This document shows, in pieces, positions 9,789-19,675 of a DNA stretch of 55,977 nt; the stretch's first letter is position 1, and each line of letters starts with the position of its first letter. The stretch comes from Nitrososphaeraceae archaeon (GTDB lineage: Archaea > Thermoproteota > Nitrososphaeria > Nitrososphaerales > Nitrososphaeraceae): the NCBI GenBank assembly GCA_009377575.1, contig WHTU01000017.1:1-55977 (forward strand), given 5' to 3'. The notes below the pieces were generated by a model. The model had not been told where the DNA came from. It saw only the letters and a list, made by a program, of their open reading frames with translations, and ran no database searches. The position numbers and the translations under genes are program-made.

Positions 9789-12700
9789 ATGGAACAATAT
9801 TATTTCAAGAAGATCTCAAGTCTGACAAAAAATAGAGTTAGTGTCCCGACCTGGAGTCAATATAAACTATATAGCCTAGATCCGCATCTTAGTTACCCAG
9901 GAATGCAGAAGTCGATAAGAACACACTTTGACACGGTACTTGACTCACCGGTAACAGTGAGAAAAATAGCTATATCGGTTGCAGGTGTTCTAGTCGTGCT
10001 AGCAGTCTTCGCTCTGTTGACAACTCGTCAAATTATCTTTTTTGACAATAATCTTCAAACTTTACTTTTTCTATTAGTCGTAATTCTAGGATTTGGAGTA
10101 GGATCTTGGATTCTTTTGGAATACACCAAGAGGACAAGCTCCGCACTCAGAGCTAAATCTCGTTCAATAAACAGAATTCATTGGATAGCAACAATAATAC
10201 AATTTGTGTTACTTGCTATCATGATAATTCTTATTTTTTACAACAGTGTGTATTGTTATAACTATTTCAGCTTTTGCAATACCCCTGTGTCGACGGTTTC
10301 AATTACTGCAATTGCTTCGGCATCGGCCTCAGTAATTCTGGGATTTTTTAGTTATAGATTCTTTTCTTGGTACAAAACAAGCAAACGAAACTACATCCTA
10401 TTTTTTTACGGTTTGGCCGCTGCTGCCCTTTCCATGTCAATTGCCGGAGATGCGATTGACAAGTTTATGGTGGCTGGATTAATTGTGGAAGAACAGTCAC
10501 AAGCGGGTACTGTTCCCGATTCATCGTTTGTTTACGAAAACGTCGAGAAGTATAATGGCGAGGTTCAATATAGGGTCACAAATCCCGAGGGTACTACGCT
10601 GTATGTTGTGTCACCTGAAGATGATGAATTATACTCCTTCATTAACAAGCTGACTTCCTATCCAAGGTATGTTTTCTTGTGGATAAGCACCTGTCTTCTC
10701 CTGCACTTGTACTACCAGAGAACTGGACAAAAGATCACTAAATTTCCCATCACGTATTGGATACTACTTATTATCCCGTTTGTGCTATATCTGGTTGGAA
10801 GTGGACTTGTATTAACTCTCCCAGACGATTCAGACTATAGGTACTATCAGCGGATTATTTATCGAGCGGGCAATATCGGGAGCAGTGTACTCTTTGGTGT
10901 TGCATTCTATATAATAGCTAGAAGAGTACCTTCTGAAAGAGTAAAGGACTACTTGACAATAGCCGCTATAGGAATCACCTTGAGTGGAATTGCCTTTAGT
11001 GTATCTGCATTTCAGCAGACTTACGGGGTCGCTGTTCATTCTCTCGTGTTTTTATCATCTTATTTATTTGCCATAGGCTTCTACGCGTCAGCCGTATTTC
11101 TAACTCAGGACGCAAAATTGCGAGAATCAATCAAGAGATCTGCTCTTGAAGAGTCAAAAATATTGGTAAGTTTGGGGACTTCTCATCTCGAACAAGAGAT
11201 AGAGCGGCGTGTTTTTCACACAGCTCAGAAACAAGAAGAAGATCTCGTCAAAAGAACTGGAATCGTGCCATCCCTCACCCACAGCGAAATGAAACTTTAC
11301 CTATCGAATGTACTAAGTCAGATTACGCTACTTCGGGGCTATGAAGACATAGTTCGTAAAGAGAGAGAAATCCTAGAGTCATCGAAAGAGCTCGTAGCTT
11401 GTCTAAACGTTAGTGGGATTCGCCTAGCATACAACAGCAATTTTGAAGTTTACCAGAAGATAATGCAGGAAAGATTCGCAACTGGAGAACATAAAGGAAT
11501 AAGATTTGTGACCAAGGTCGACAAACACAGTGTAAGCATGATCAAACGGTTCTTGGAAGCGGGGGTAATGGTAAGGCACGTTGATAACCTGCCTCCCATC
11601 GACTTTGCTGTTTCTGATAAGGAGATCGTGGCTAAAGTGCACAAAGTTGAGCGTGAAATGACAGACGAAAAGTTTGATTCTAGCAATCGTGAGACCAGCA
11701 TGGACGTAAAGAACGTTCTAGTCAGCACCGAACAAGCTTATATTGACTATTTTCTTTACACATTCAGTGAGCTTTGGAGCAATGGAACGGATGCAGCAGA
11801 ACGGATTGCATATATAGAACAAGGATTAGAACCGGAATTTATCGACGTGCTAAACGACGGTAAAAAGACGATCCGCATACTTTTGGAACTTGTAGGATCT
11901 ATTCGACAGGAAGCCCAAATATTGGTACCTGATGAAAGAACATTACTTAATTTGGAGAAGATAGGCGCAATCGATCACCTCATAAAAGGCGCCTCGGCTA
12001 ATCACGCTAAAATAAGGCTTGTCTGTCCCAATGCTGAAGGTGAGTCCGATATCATAAAAGGGATAAAAGAGAAAGCACCTGAAATAGAAATTGTAAATGG
12101 AAATAATTCAACATCGCTGATGGTAATTGTGGATAATTCAAGGTTTTTGCGTGCGGAATTAACGAATGCAACCTCTGAGAATTTTGCTGATTCTATTGGA
12201 TTCACGGTATATTCAAATACAAGGCAGAGTGTAGACTCCTTTAGAACCTTCTTTGACTTACTCTGGAAGGAACACATTCTTAATGAGGAACTTAAGAATG
12301 CTGATAAAGTTCAGAAAGAGTTCATAAACATCGCTGCACATGAGTTACGTACCCCGATCCAACCTATTCTAGGTTTAAGCCATGTAATGTACTCCGAGGT
12401 GAAAGATCCGAAACAAAGGCAATTATTGGAAGTAGTTGTGAGAAACGCTAACAGATTGAAGAGACTGACAGACAATATTTTGGATGTGACCAGAATTGAA
12501 AGCAAGAAACTTCGCTTAAACAAGGAAGAATTTAACCTAAGCCAGGTAGCACTCTCTGTGATTGATGAGTACAACAAGATAAACCCGAATAGGAGTGGTT
12601 CTGAAACAAATATCGCTTTTGTCAATAATTTAGGAAATTCTGAATTGGAGCATTTGACTGTCAAAGGAGATTTGAATAGAATCACCGAGGTAATATCTAA

Positions 12701-13004
12701 TCTAATAGATAATTCGCTAAAATATACTAAGGGAGGAACAATAAATGTGAAGGCAAAAAGGCTGAACGGCGAAATGATTGTGAGTATATCAGACACAGGG
12801 ACGGGTATCGACCCACTGATCTTTCCAAAATTATTTAGAAAGTTTACCTCAACATCTGCTCTTGATTATGGGGATGGTGGCACTGGACTAGGCTTGTACA
12901 TTTCAAAAAGCATCATAGAAGCACATAACGGAAGAATTTGGGCGGAGAACAATAGTGACGGCAAAGGTGCAACATTTTCCTTTAGTTTGCCATTAGACAA
13001 CTAG
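9789..13004 (+). CDS. Multi-spanning histidine kinase with two cytoplasmic sensor modules
   Basis: A 1071-residue sensor kinase. Residues 60-440 hold about ten membrane helices with an external loop (235-292) between helices 5 and 6. A coiled region follows, then two alpha/beta modules in tandem (about 515-680 and 681-838), each closing with an F-x-x-LW motif (FSELWSNG, FDLLWKEH). These match modules 2 and 3 of the kinase at 46375-48519 (GEHKGIRFVTKVD/GEHKGLRYITNID; VRHVDNLPP/IRHVGNLPP). The kinase core has the H-box AAHELRTPIQPI (H851), N-box NLIDNSLKY, DTGTGID and GTGLGLY, so it should be active. No receiver lies beside it. The membrane part probably senses an envelope or lipid-phase signal and the modules a cytoplasmic ligand; both are inferred. 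Confidence 0.93.
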   Translation: MEQYYFKKISSLTKNRVSVPTWSQYKLYSLDPHLSYPGMQKSIRTHFDTVLDSPVTVRKIAISVAGVLVVLAVFALLTTRQIIFFDNNLQTLLFLLVVILGFGVGSWILLEYTKRTSSALRAKSRSINRIHWIATIIQFVLLAIMIILIFYNSVYCYNYFSFCNTPVSTVSITAIASASASVILGFFSYRFFSWYKTSKRNYILFFYGLAAAALSMSIAGDAIDKFMVAGLIVEEQSQAGTVPDSSFVYENVEKYNGEVQYRVTNPEGTTLYVVSPEDDELYSFINKLTSYPRYVFLWISTCLLLHLYYQRTGQKITKFPITYWILLIIPFVLYLVGSGLVLTLPDDSDYRYYQRIIYRAGNIGSSVLFGVAFYIIARRVPSERVKDYLTIAAIGITLSGIAFSVSAFQQTYGVAVHSLVFLSSYLFAIGFYASAVFLTQDAKLRESIKRSALEESKILVSLGTSHLEQEIERRVFHTAQKQEEDLVKRTGIVPSLTHSEMKLYLSNVLSQITLLRGYEDIVRKEREILESSKELVACLNVSGIRLAYNSNFEVYQKIMQERFATGEHKGIRFVTKVDKHSVSMIKRFLEAGVMVRHVDNLPPIDFAVSDKEIVAKVHKVEREMTDEKFDSSNRETSMDVKNVLVSTEQAYIDYFLYTFSELWSNGTDAAERIAYIEQGLEPEFIDVLNDGKKTIRILLELVGSIRQEAQILVPDERTLLNLEKIGAIDHLIKGASANHAKIRLVCPNAEGESDIIKGIKEKAPEIEIVNGNNSTSLMVIVDNSRFLRAELTNATSENFADSIGFTVYSNTRQSVDSFRTFFDLLWKEHILNEELKNADKVQKEFINIAAHELRTPIQPILGLSHVMYSEVKDPKQRQLLEVVVRNANRLKRLTDNILDVTRIESKKLRLNKEEFNLSQVALSVIDEYNKINPNRSGSETNIAFVNNLGNSELEHLTVKGDLNRITEVISNLIDNSLKYTKGGTINVKAKRLNGEMIVSISDTGTGIDPLIFPKLFRKFTSTSALDYGDGGTGLGLYISKSIIEAHNGRIWAENNSDGKGATFSFSLPLDN

Positions 13005-13081
13005 ATCTATTATTTATTATATCATAGCAACTAATTCTGTGAATCTAGAAATAATTCTCTAACATTTGAAGCAAATATGTA

Positions 13082-13306
13082 TCATCCGTGAATCTCTTTT
13101 TCCAAGGCTTCCTTTAGCATATGAACATGTTTTTGTCTGTCTTTTTTGATTGTTTGCCACATCTCCACCAACTCTGACTTGCCGGCATTATTTGCATCCT
13201 TGATATAGCTGTCGATGGTATCATACAGAAAATCAGCATCCTTTCCCAAGACTTTCAGAATATCGTACGCTGTATTGCTCAATTCCGCCGTCGCGACGTC
13301 ACTCAT
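13082..13306 (-). CDS. Small helical conserved protein
   Basis: About 74 residues from the preferred ATG at 13306; an in-frame ATG at 13360 would add 18. All-helical, charged, with the segment YDILKVLGKDADFLYD and a C-terminal KKDRQKHVHMLKEALEKEI helix, reminiscent of small four-helix or ferritin-like proteins but without enough metal ligands to say so. A TTAAATA element at 13329-13335 lies about 26 nt before the 13306 ATG and inside the longer form, which is why I choose the shorter start. Function unknown. Confidence 0.65.
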   Translation of the reverse strand: MSDVATAELSNTAYDILKVLGKDADFLYDTIDSYIKDANNAGKSELVEMWQTIKKDRQKHVHMLKEALEKEIHG

Positions 13307-13587
13307 ACATTTTTTATCGATAACATGATATTTAAGAACTCCCACATCAGTCACCGCCATGTGGGACCAAAAAATGGTTTAGGGGTCATTATGTAAATGA
13401 TTAAGCAAACGAGTTAATTCCTACTTTGCTCTTACTTTACCTTTATGAAAAAAGCATTACCACTTGAATTTGCTAAATTAATTTAATGATGCTGTAACAA
13501 AATACATCTGTATGGATATGGAAACTATTTACGCGAGATCTATCGTCAGGTAGAATGTAAGAATGCATAATCTTTCCATTTAATATG

Positions 13588-14616
13588 CTATGTAACATGG
13601 GAAACACCTTTAACCTGTATTTGGTGTTCATTCGGTGGAATAAATATATCCATTTTTATAGTCTTACCATCACGACTCATTTTCACATCTTCGCCTGGCG
13701 AACCATCCATGATCACCGTTAGTGTTTGGTCATCATAAATTTGCGGCAATTTAAGAGTTATAATGCCCCCTTCTGGATTGTAATGATCAACTCCAAAAAC
13801 TATACTTTTTGATTGATCGTCATATTTGAGATCGATAATTTTTGCTATTGCTTGGAGATCGAATGGTATAAAACCACCATCTGAAGTTGGCAAGGTACTG
13901 ATTGGAGCATCGAGATCCACTCCAGCACAGCTGTAGTATACAGCATCGGACTTTACTGATTCATCTGGTACAAGTTTGAATTGGACTTCTTGCCCTGGTC
14001 CTAACAGGGGTATCTCTTTGGTGATTGCAGAGTCTATCTGGGCCTGGTTTGAATCGTGTATCGAGGCAAACACTGTTGAATTGTAAACTGGAAAGGGTGC
14101 CAAGTTCCTCACCGTTCCCATCAATGCCCTTTCTCTACCTACAGCGATATTACTATAATTCAATTCCAATACATCGTAGTTTACATTCTCTTTTTGCGTC
14201 ACAGAATAGATGAAAGGTTGACCTACTGATTCTGTCGATTCAGGCGGTATCACTATTTTGAATGGGGTCCCAGTACCAGGATAAATCACTCTTGCAAAGG
14301 TAGGACTGGTAACTGTGGAAACAGATGAATTGCTAGTATTACTAGATCCGTCAATAGAGGTACTATTTTCTTCATCAGATACCTCGGTTACGTTAACTCC
14401 AACAGTCGCGTCAACAGGAAATACTCCGTTGTTATCAATAACACCTATAACATTTAATTTCCCAGTGTTATCATAAAATGAGGCAGGATCCTTCAAGATA
14501 ATGTCGTCACCGAACCCATACACTGTATAAAGTTCATGAATAGGGAAGAAAATAGTACTCGCTCCTGTGAAGAACAGCAGTCCCAAAAGCAAAAACATCG
14601 TACCGTGTTTATCCAT
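13588..14616 (-). CDS. Large exported protein with Ig-like repeats
   Basis: A 342-residue protein with an N-terminal hydrophobic segment (MFLLLGLLFFTGASTIFF) that serves as a signal or anchor. The rest is beta-rich. It contains two segments of the type GVIDNNGVFPVDATVGVNV and GTVRNLAPFPVYNSTVFASI, typical of CARDB-like folds in exported archaeal proteins, a Ser/Asn/Thr-rich insert with many N-glycosylation sequons (about 85-100), and a final KMSRDGKTIKMDIFIPPN strand region. It is probably a surface or pseudo-periplasmic protein in complex with others; no enzyme motif is seen. TATA-like TTTATATGC lies about 37 nt upstream, giving a short leader. It is divergent from the terminase-like fragment. 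Confidence 0.75.
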   Translation of the reverse strand: MDKHGTMFLLLGLLFFTGASTIFFPIHELYTVYGFGDDIILKDPASFYDNTGKLNVIGVIDNNGVFPVDATVGVNVTEVSDEENSTSIDGSSNTSNSSVSTVTSPTFARVIYPGTGTPFKIVIPPESTESVGQPFIYSVTQKENVNYDVLELNYSNIAVGRERALMGTVRNLAPFPVYNSTVFASIHDSNQAQIDSAITKEIPLLGPGQEVQFKLVPDESVKSDAVYYSCAGVDLDAPISTLPTSDGGFIPFDLQAIAKIIDLKYDDQSKSIVFGVDHYNPEGGIITLKLPQIYDDQTLTVIMDGSPGEDVKMSRDGKTIKMDIFIPPNEHQIQVKGVSHVT

Positions 14617-14712
14617 TAAACTATACTTACAAATCCTAACTCAATATGCATATAAAAAGTATTACAAGCAGGAAATACTGCATATAAATAAATCAATAAC
14701 CATAGATAACCG

Positions 14713-14952
14713 TTGACAGCAGAAGCAGAAGCAGCATCTGTCCCCTTCGGCAAAGAACACAAGAGCATGTTATCACACTGCAAGCAAATGATGGAATACG
14801 ATAATGGAAGGGTAGCGATTAATCCACAGTTCACCAAACTCATAACGTCATTGAGGACAGCAGTAGCGGATGAATGGAGTTTAGACAAAGAAGCAACTAG
14901 TCATGATGATCTCTTTGATAGTTTTAGAATGTCCCTTCAGTTTTGGCATTGA
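14713..14952 (+). pseudogene. Fragment resembling the C-terminal end of a viral terminase large subunit
   Basis: A 79-codon frame beginning at TTG 14713; a stop lies just upstream, so nothing is joined to it on the 5' side. The peptide has PFGKEHKSMLSHCKQMMEY, then AINPQFTKLITSLRTA, then LDKEATSHDDLFDSFR. The order (residue for nuclease metal binding near KEHKxML, an INPxFxKLIxSLRTA strand-helix, DDLxDSFR) is what I expect at the C-terminal nuclease end of phage/archaeal-virus terminases. The N-terminal ATPase is absent, so this is probably a provirus scar. A TATA-like ATATAAATA lies about 26 nt before the TTG, so it may still be expressed as a small protein. Identification is from memory of the family, hence moderate confidence. 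Confidence 0.5.
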
Positions 14953-15011
14953 CTATGATCTTCGTTACCAACAAACATCTAAATATTTAACACGTTAAGT
15001 GGAGATTCCGT

Positions 15012-15260
15012 ATGTCGAGTACAAGTGATAGAGAAAGTAGACTAAGCGGCCTTAGCAGGAAACTCGGTCACGAACTAGACGAAGATTTCAGAAGGGCAGG
15101 AAACAGGCTAAGGGATATTTTGATTCGTGACTTTGAGAGAGAAATCGCGCTGGCTGAGGTATTTGTTGACCGAAATGATCTCATTGAAGCGGCATACCAT
15201 AGAACATTGGCTTATGCGATACACAACACTCTGAGGGATCTTGAAATGATGATTGGATAA
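15012..15260 (+). CDS. Small helical hypothetical protein
   Basis: Eighty-two residues, Arg/Glu/Asp-rich and all-helical (LGHELDEDFRRAGNRLRD, then DLIEAAYHRTLAYAIHNT). AAATATTTAA at 14981-14990 lies about 27 nt before the ATG, giving a leaderless transcript and supporting expression. No family recognised. Located just after the terminase-like fragment, so it may belong to the same element, but nothing in its sequence says so. Confidence 0.6.
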   Translation: MSSTSDRESRLSGLSRKLGHELDEDFRRAGNRLRDILIRDFEREIALAEVFVDRNDLIEAAYHRTLAYAIHNTLRDLEMMIG

Positions 15261-16128
15261 TGATTCGAACTAGGAACCAGGATGTATCTGCAGTTGTGAA
15301 ATTAATCAGCCGGTAGAAGACGCCAACTATGATAGTCTACTCTTGCTTCTTGATTGCTGTTTTTGTCGTTGTCGCTTTGCTTTATGAACTCTGCAAAGTT
15401 AGTATAATCCATTATGCTGCTACAGTAAATGCAAATCCATCTCATAGGTAAGAACCATTACTACTACGCAGACATTGTTTATATAACATTCTTCTATAGT
15501 TCTGCAACAACGTTGTGAACTAAGTTCACAATCCTGTTCTGGAACAAACTTTTACTTCTACCAACTAATATAACGGTATTCGTTAAAGCAAAGGACCAGA
15601 ATGCAGCATTTGAATGGACCGATATCAGTTGTAAACTAAGTTGACAGATGCAGTTATTCGGCGAACTAGAGGACGATTTGAGGCCTTCCTAAGCCTTACA
15701 AACGTGTTCAATTTTTTATGCGGCAGTGTTTCCTACAGATAAAAAGTAATATGATCTCTCCACGGTTTTTGTGGAAGATTGACAAAACCAGAGTATTCAT
15801 GGCATAATCAGCCTACCCAAATCACCTAGAAAGTATCAATATTATACGGAATTTGATTGATTAGGTTACGTGATCAAAATAGAGTTGAATTTGTAACCTA
15901 ACTTTGAAGTGACTCTCATGAAAGGTTTTCATAATCCTTCCGATTTAGCTGTCACTACAGAAATCCATAAACATCAAGTAGCAAGTTTACACTAAATAGT
16001 GGCAAAACAAGCGCATCATAAATAGCTCCTTCGAATTGGTAACTTAATCCAATGTTAGGAAAATGTTGAATCAGTCAAACTAATGATGGCTGAAGAAATT
16101 GGTTACTAGATGATTTGATTTAAAATGG
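15261..16128. other. Intergenic region containing an operator-like palindrome
   Basis: About 870 bases with no convincing gene. It contains the 19-bp palindrome at 15513-15531 and a degenerate copy at 15629-15646. It separates two genes whose 3' ends face it or run into it, so the palindromes do not lie in an obvious promoter of a called gene. Confidence 0.45.
15513..15531. promoter_or_regulatory. Inverted repeat TTGTGAAC-TAA-GTTCACAA
   Basis: Two perfect 8-bp arms around a 3-base centre, the size and symmetry of a dimeric repressor site. A second, imperfect copy (TTGTAAACTAAGTTGACA) lies 116 nt downstream at 15629-15646, keeping the ACTAAGTT core. Confidence 0.45.
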
Positions 16129-18567
16129 CTACCGTCTGGTCACCCTGTTAAATAATAATTTTACTCTGCCTATAACCGGAATACTGTAACTCTTTGCAAC
16201 TATTATTGGACATTCTAGATATTCCAATAGATGGAGCAAATGGGGGTCGTTCAGAAAACTATATCTCGCAATGCTAGCTCCAACTATCAAGAGATCCGGT
16301 TGGGCAGCGTTAATTGTCGACTGGATTAGCATTGTCAAGCTCTCTATACTGCTCTCTGTTCCTTTTGATAGGTAGATTTCGTTATATTCAACTTCGTCCA
16401 TCCCTAAACGTTGTGGTTGATGTGAATGGTTCCTGTGGTTGGGCCCTTTTTTTTCTTCCGTATTTTCATCATGACCCTTGTTGATAGAGAGAATATTCAC
16501 TGTGAATAAACCCGAGTGTTCAATCCACCTTGTAGCCCTTAAAACAATATCTGAATGCTCTCCACGATCGAACAGAACAACGAGTCTTTTTTTCTTGTTA
16601 TTTTCGTTTCTTAATTGCGTATTCGCTTGTGGCTGCTGCGCGTAATTTGGATTCCGTGCTTGTATATAGTCACTACTGCGAGCCATCCTAGAAGTGGCTT
16701 CAAGTTGCAGATCATCATCAGCTCTCTTCACGGCTAAAGCGTCACAAGTAGCAAGTGTCTGTAGTTTCTTGTTTGTTCGAAGTGTTTCAAAGTCCGCCAG
16801 TAGTAGATCGATATGCTGCTCTTCAATGGTCACAAGAATTGCCTCGGTTGCATCATGTGATATTCTAGCCAAATAATGATTTGTAATACCCTCTTTGTCG
16901 AGGGCTTCTTCTAATGGCTTATATGCTCTTTTCGCTGAATCCGCGAATGCAATCCCTGCAGATAAGGGAGTCTGCTCGGGGACTGTTATCACTCTCAATA
17001 CGTCTACTTCCCCATTATTTTCTTTGGCTACCCTAATTGCAAATTTTATCAACCTGTCGGGGTTCTCTGGTGTATACAAGATTAGAATTCGAAAGTCTTT
17101 CCTCTCCATAGCTCCTTCGCTAGTTACAGTAGGGGCATAATGCTCAAGTTCCTTTCGAAAGATATATACTCGATATACTGCAAACCCAATCGCAACCCAA
17201 ACTATTGTGATGACCCAGCTTAAAGGATCTGTTACTAGGAGATATATTGCTAGGCCGATCTTTAGAAAAATCCCTACAATTGGAATAACAGGGAAAAACG
17301 GGGTCTTAAACCCATAATCTAATTTGTCTCCGTAAATCCTTCGTATATTTATCGCAGCCAGATTGACCTGAGTAAAGAGCAAAAGAAAGATTACTCCCGC
17401 AGCGATAGCAATCTGATCTAATGGTAATCCAGAAGCCATCACCGCCATTATGAGTCCTGAAAGAAGAATTGCAATGTATGGTGTCTTGTTCTTAGGATGA
17501 ATTGCACTGAACCTATGCGGCAGATTGTAGTGTCTTCCCATAGCAAAAGCAACCCTTGCTGAAGAGAATGTTGTTGCATTTAGGGCAGCAAGTGTGGAAA
17601 TCATTCCTCCTCCAAGGACTATGAATGCACCGTACGGAATAATCAATTCAGCAGCAGCACTTATTCCCAATTCACCCTGATCGCCTATGAATTTCCATGA
17701 GGGAACCCCGCCTTCCGGAAAAATGGCCCCTATAGACACAAAGGCTATGAGACAATACAATACAACAACTGCAGACAAAGAGATGAAAATCGCTCTGGGA
17801 ATATTTCGTTTTGGGTTTTTTACTTCTTCGCCCGTTTGAACTATGACCTCATATCCTTCAAAGGCAATAAACGTCAATCCCATTGCTGCAACAATACCCG
17901 CAATTCCCATAGGCATAAAATTAGAAAAGTTCAATGTCCATCCCTGATTCGCGTGCATGGTCCACAACCCCGCACCTATGAGTGCAAATATCAGTCCTAG
18001 CTGGATTACCGTCACAATGGTGCCGGTCTTGCCCGTTTCAGAAGTTCCCTTAAAATTGACGTATGTAAAAGCAGCAATGGACGCAACGGCAATAACTTTG
18101 TCCAATGGGATTATGCCTAGTATTAGCAGAGTTCCCTCTGAACCGACATCTTTGAACAGATTGAGCTGCATCAATAGGCCGTTCAAAAATGATGCAAAAC
18201 TCACTGCGTATAAACTCCCGGCCACTATATGTGCAAACCATGCCATCCATCCGCTAATGAACGCATTTGGACGAGGAAGACCTTCACGCACCCAGAGGTA
18301 TCCACCACCTGCTTCGGGCATTGCAGACCCAAGTTCAGCATACGCCATTGCTGTGAAGAGCGTTATCGTTGCATTAATTATGAATGCGATTATTACAGCG
18401 CTTCCGGCCAGTCCGATTGCTGGTCCAGTCAGTACAAAAATCGAACCACCGATCATGGCAGCAATCCCGACCATTACTACATCGAGAAGGGTCAAGGAGC
18501 GAACCAAGTGGTGTTCTTGAGGACGATGTGAAGGGGTGGATGACTCTCCAGAAGAAGAGCTGGCCAA
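16129..18567 (-). CDS. APC-family amino-acid/polyamine permease fused to two universal stress protein domains
   Basis: An 812-residue membrane transporter. Residues 20-470 form the APC superfamily core of about 12 helices, with the helix-1 motif MVGIAAMIGGSIF and the amphipathic PEAGGGYLWVREGL; GxGxIGxGIF-like glycines mark the substrate site. The C-terminal 340 residues lie in the cytoplasm: a first USP domain (about 490-615, RILILYTPENPDRL), a Gln/Asn-rich linker, and a second USP domain (about 665-800, KRLVVLFDRGEHSD, DLLIVGASIARYS). USP domains bind ATP or nucleotides in other transporters and may gate transport. The start is TTG 18567; the upstream frame has only non-start codons back to a stop. 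It is probably an amino-acid or cationic-solute importer; the substrate is not readable. Confidence 0.92.
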   Translation of the reverse strand: MASSSSGESSTPSHRPQEHHLVRSLTLLDVVMVGIAAMIGGSIFVLTGPAIGLAGSAVIIAFIINATITLFTAMAYAELGSAMPEAGGGYLWVREGLPRPNAFISGWMAWFAHIVAGSLYAVSFASFLNGLLMQLNLFKDVGSEGTLLILGIIPLDKVIAVASIAAFTYVNFKGTSETGKTGTIVTVIQLGLIFALIGAGLWTMHANQGWTLNFSNFMPMGIAGIVAAMGLTFIAFEGYEVIVQTGEEVKNPKRNIPRAIFISLSAVVVLYCLIAFVSIGAIFPEGGVPSWKFIGDQGELGISAAAELIIPYGAFIVLGGGMISTLAALNATTFSSARVAFAMGRHYNLPHRFSAIHPKNKTPYIAILLSGLIMAVMASGLPLDQIAIAAGVIFLLLFTQVNLAAINIRRIYGDKLDYGFKTPFFPVIPIVGIFLKIGLAIYLLVTDPLSWVITIVWVAIGFAVYRVYIFRKELEHYAPTVTSEGAMERKDFRILILYTPENPDRLIKFAIRVAKENNGEVDVLRVITVPEQTPLSAGIAFADSAKRAYKPLEEALDKEGITNHYLARISHDATEAILVTIEEQHIDLLLADFETLRTNKKLQTLATCDALAVKRADDDLQLEATSRMARSSDYIQARNPNYAQQPQANTQLRNENNKKKRLVVLFDRGEHSDIVLRATRWIEHSGLFTVNILSINKGHDENTEEKKGPNHRNHSHQPQRLGMDEVEYNEIYLSKGTESSIESLTMLIQSTINAAQPDLLIVGASIARYSFLNDPHLLHLLEYLECPIIVAKSYSIPVIGRVKLLFNRVTRR

Positions 18568-19675
18568 GTGGTATAAGTAGGGCAGATCTTCTTCTGAAAT
18601 TAAAACCTTCGCTTATTAAAAACAATTAGCTTAAATAACTAGGACGCGGCTAGCTCTATTGTAGGACCTTTAGATAACGAAAAGCCAGGAGAATGAAATG
18701 CAGTAGTGCCGAGAACGAAGCATTGCCAGGCTGTTAACATGCGATCGCCAATCGATTTTGATGGATATCTATCGCTTCTCTTGCCCGTCACAGGAGGAAG
18801 GTCAGGTTCAGTCCCCTAAAATTGCGTCATTGACATAGAAAACAATCAATTTGATGGATCAAGGGACAGCAGATTGAGAATTAATAGTGATGCAAAACAC
18901 CACACCAACAAATTACCCATATATATGAAAAGAAATGGTTATTTTTTTGCATATCAAGTGGAGTAAAGGCAAAGACCAAACAGAAGGCCCGTAGATTGTC
19001 ACTCCGTTAAATTGATGGTCATTGAATTTCATATCTCGCGGAACTTTAATCTTGTGGTAGTCTCTTTTGGTGAAGTTTCAATGTTCTTAAACAGAGACCA
19101 CCAGAAGAGTTCTGATCATTAATCTGATTAGGTTAATGATCTTGTTTTGAACTTCCTCTATTTTCCACTTCTGTTTCTTAGAAAGAATCGTTCACTTGGC
19201 TACGTATACTGGCACACATTTAATGGCTATCTACTACTAGAAACAATTAATGACAATACTTGAAAAAGTAATGGGATATAGCAATCCTATTCGTCTTGCC
19301 GAAAATGATTTCAATTGTTTCATGTCCTAATCTGAAAACCATCAGAATTTTTGAATTGACCTTCAGGATTTCCTAGTTGCAAACGATTCTCTTCTAACCA
19401 CAATGCTACTACTTAGAAGGTCTATCGTTAGGGCTAGTATTCTGCAATGAAGCCACTTTAGTGGTGTCCTTACTGAGATCGGTCGTCTCTCTATGAGCGT
19501 ATAGAAATTATTGAGCGATAGTGGTAGCGAGAATTCAAACTGAATAGGTTCGTATATCCTATTGATGAAAAGTTTACAGAACCAACAAACGGAAGAGTTT
19601 CAAAAGCGTGGCTAGAAATAGACTAATTAAAATTCAACAAGGTGGCCACACTCACCAATAAATACAAAAAGCCAT
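18568..19675. other. Intergenic region
   Basis: About 1.1 kb between divergently transcribed permease and malic enzyme genes. I see no gene, tRNA or repeat. The last 25 bases hold a TATA-like AATAAATACAAA in front of the malic enzyme start. Confidence 0.45.

Noticed and set aside
17957-18520. Forward frame of 187 codons inside the permease
   Set aside because: Antisense shadow of the APC membrane helices.
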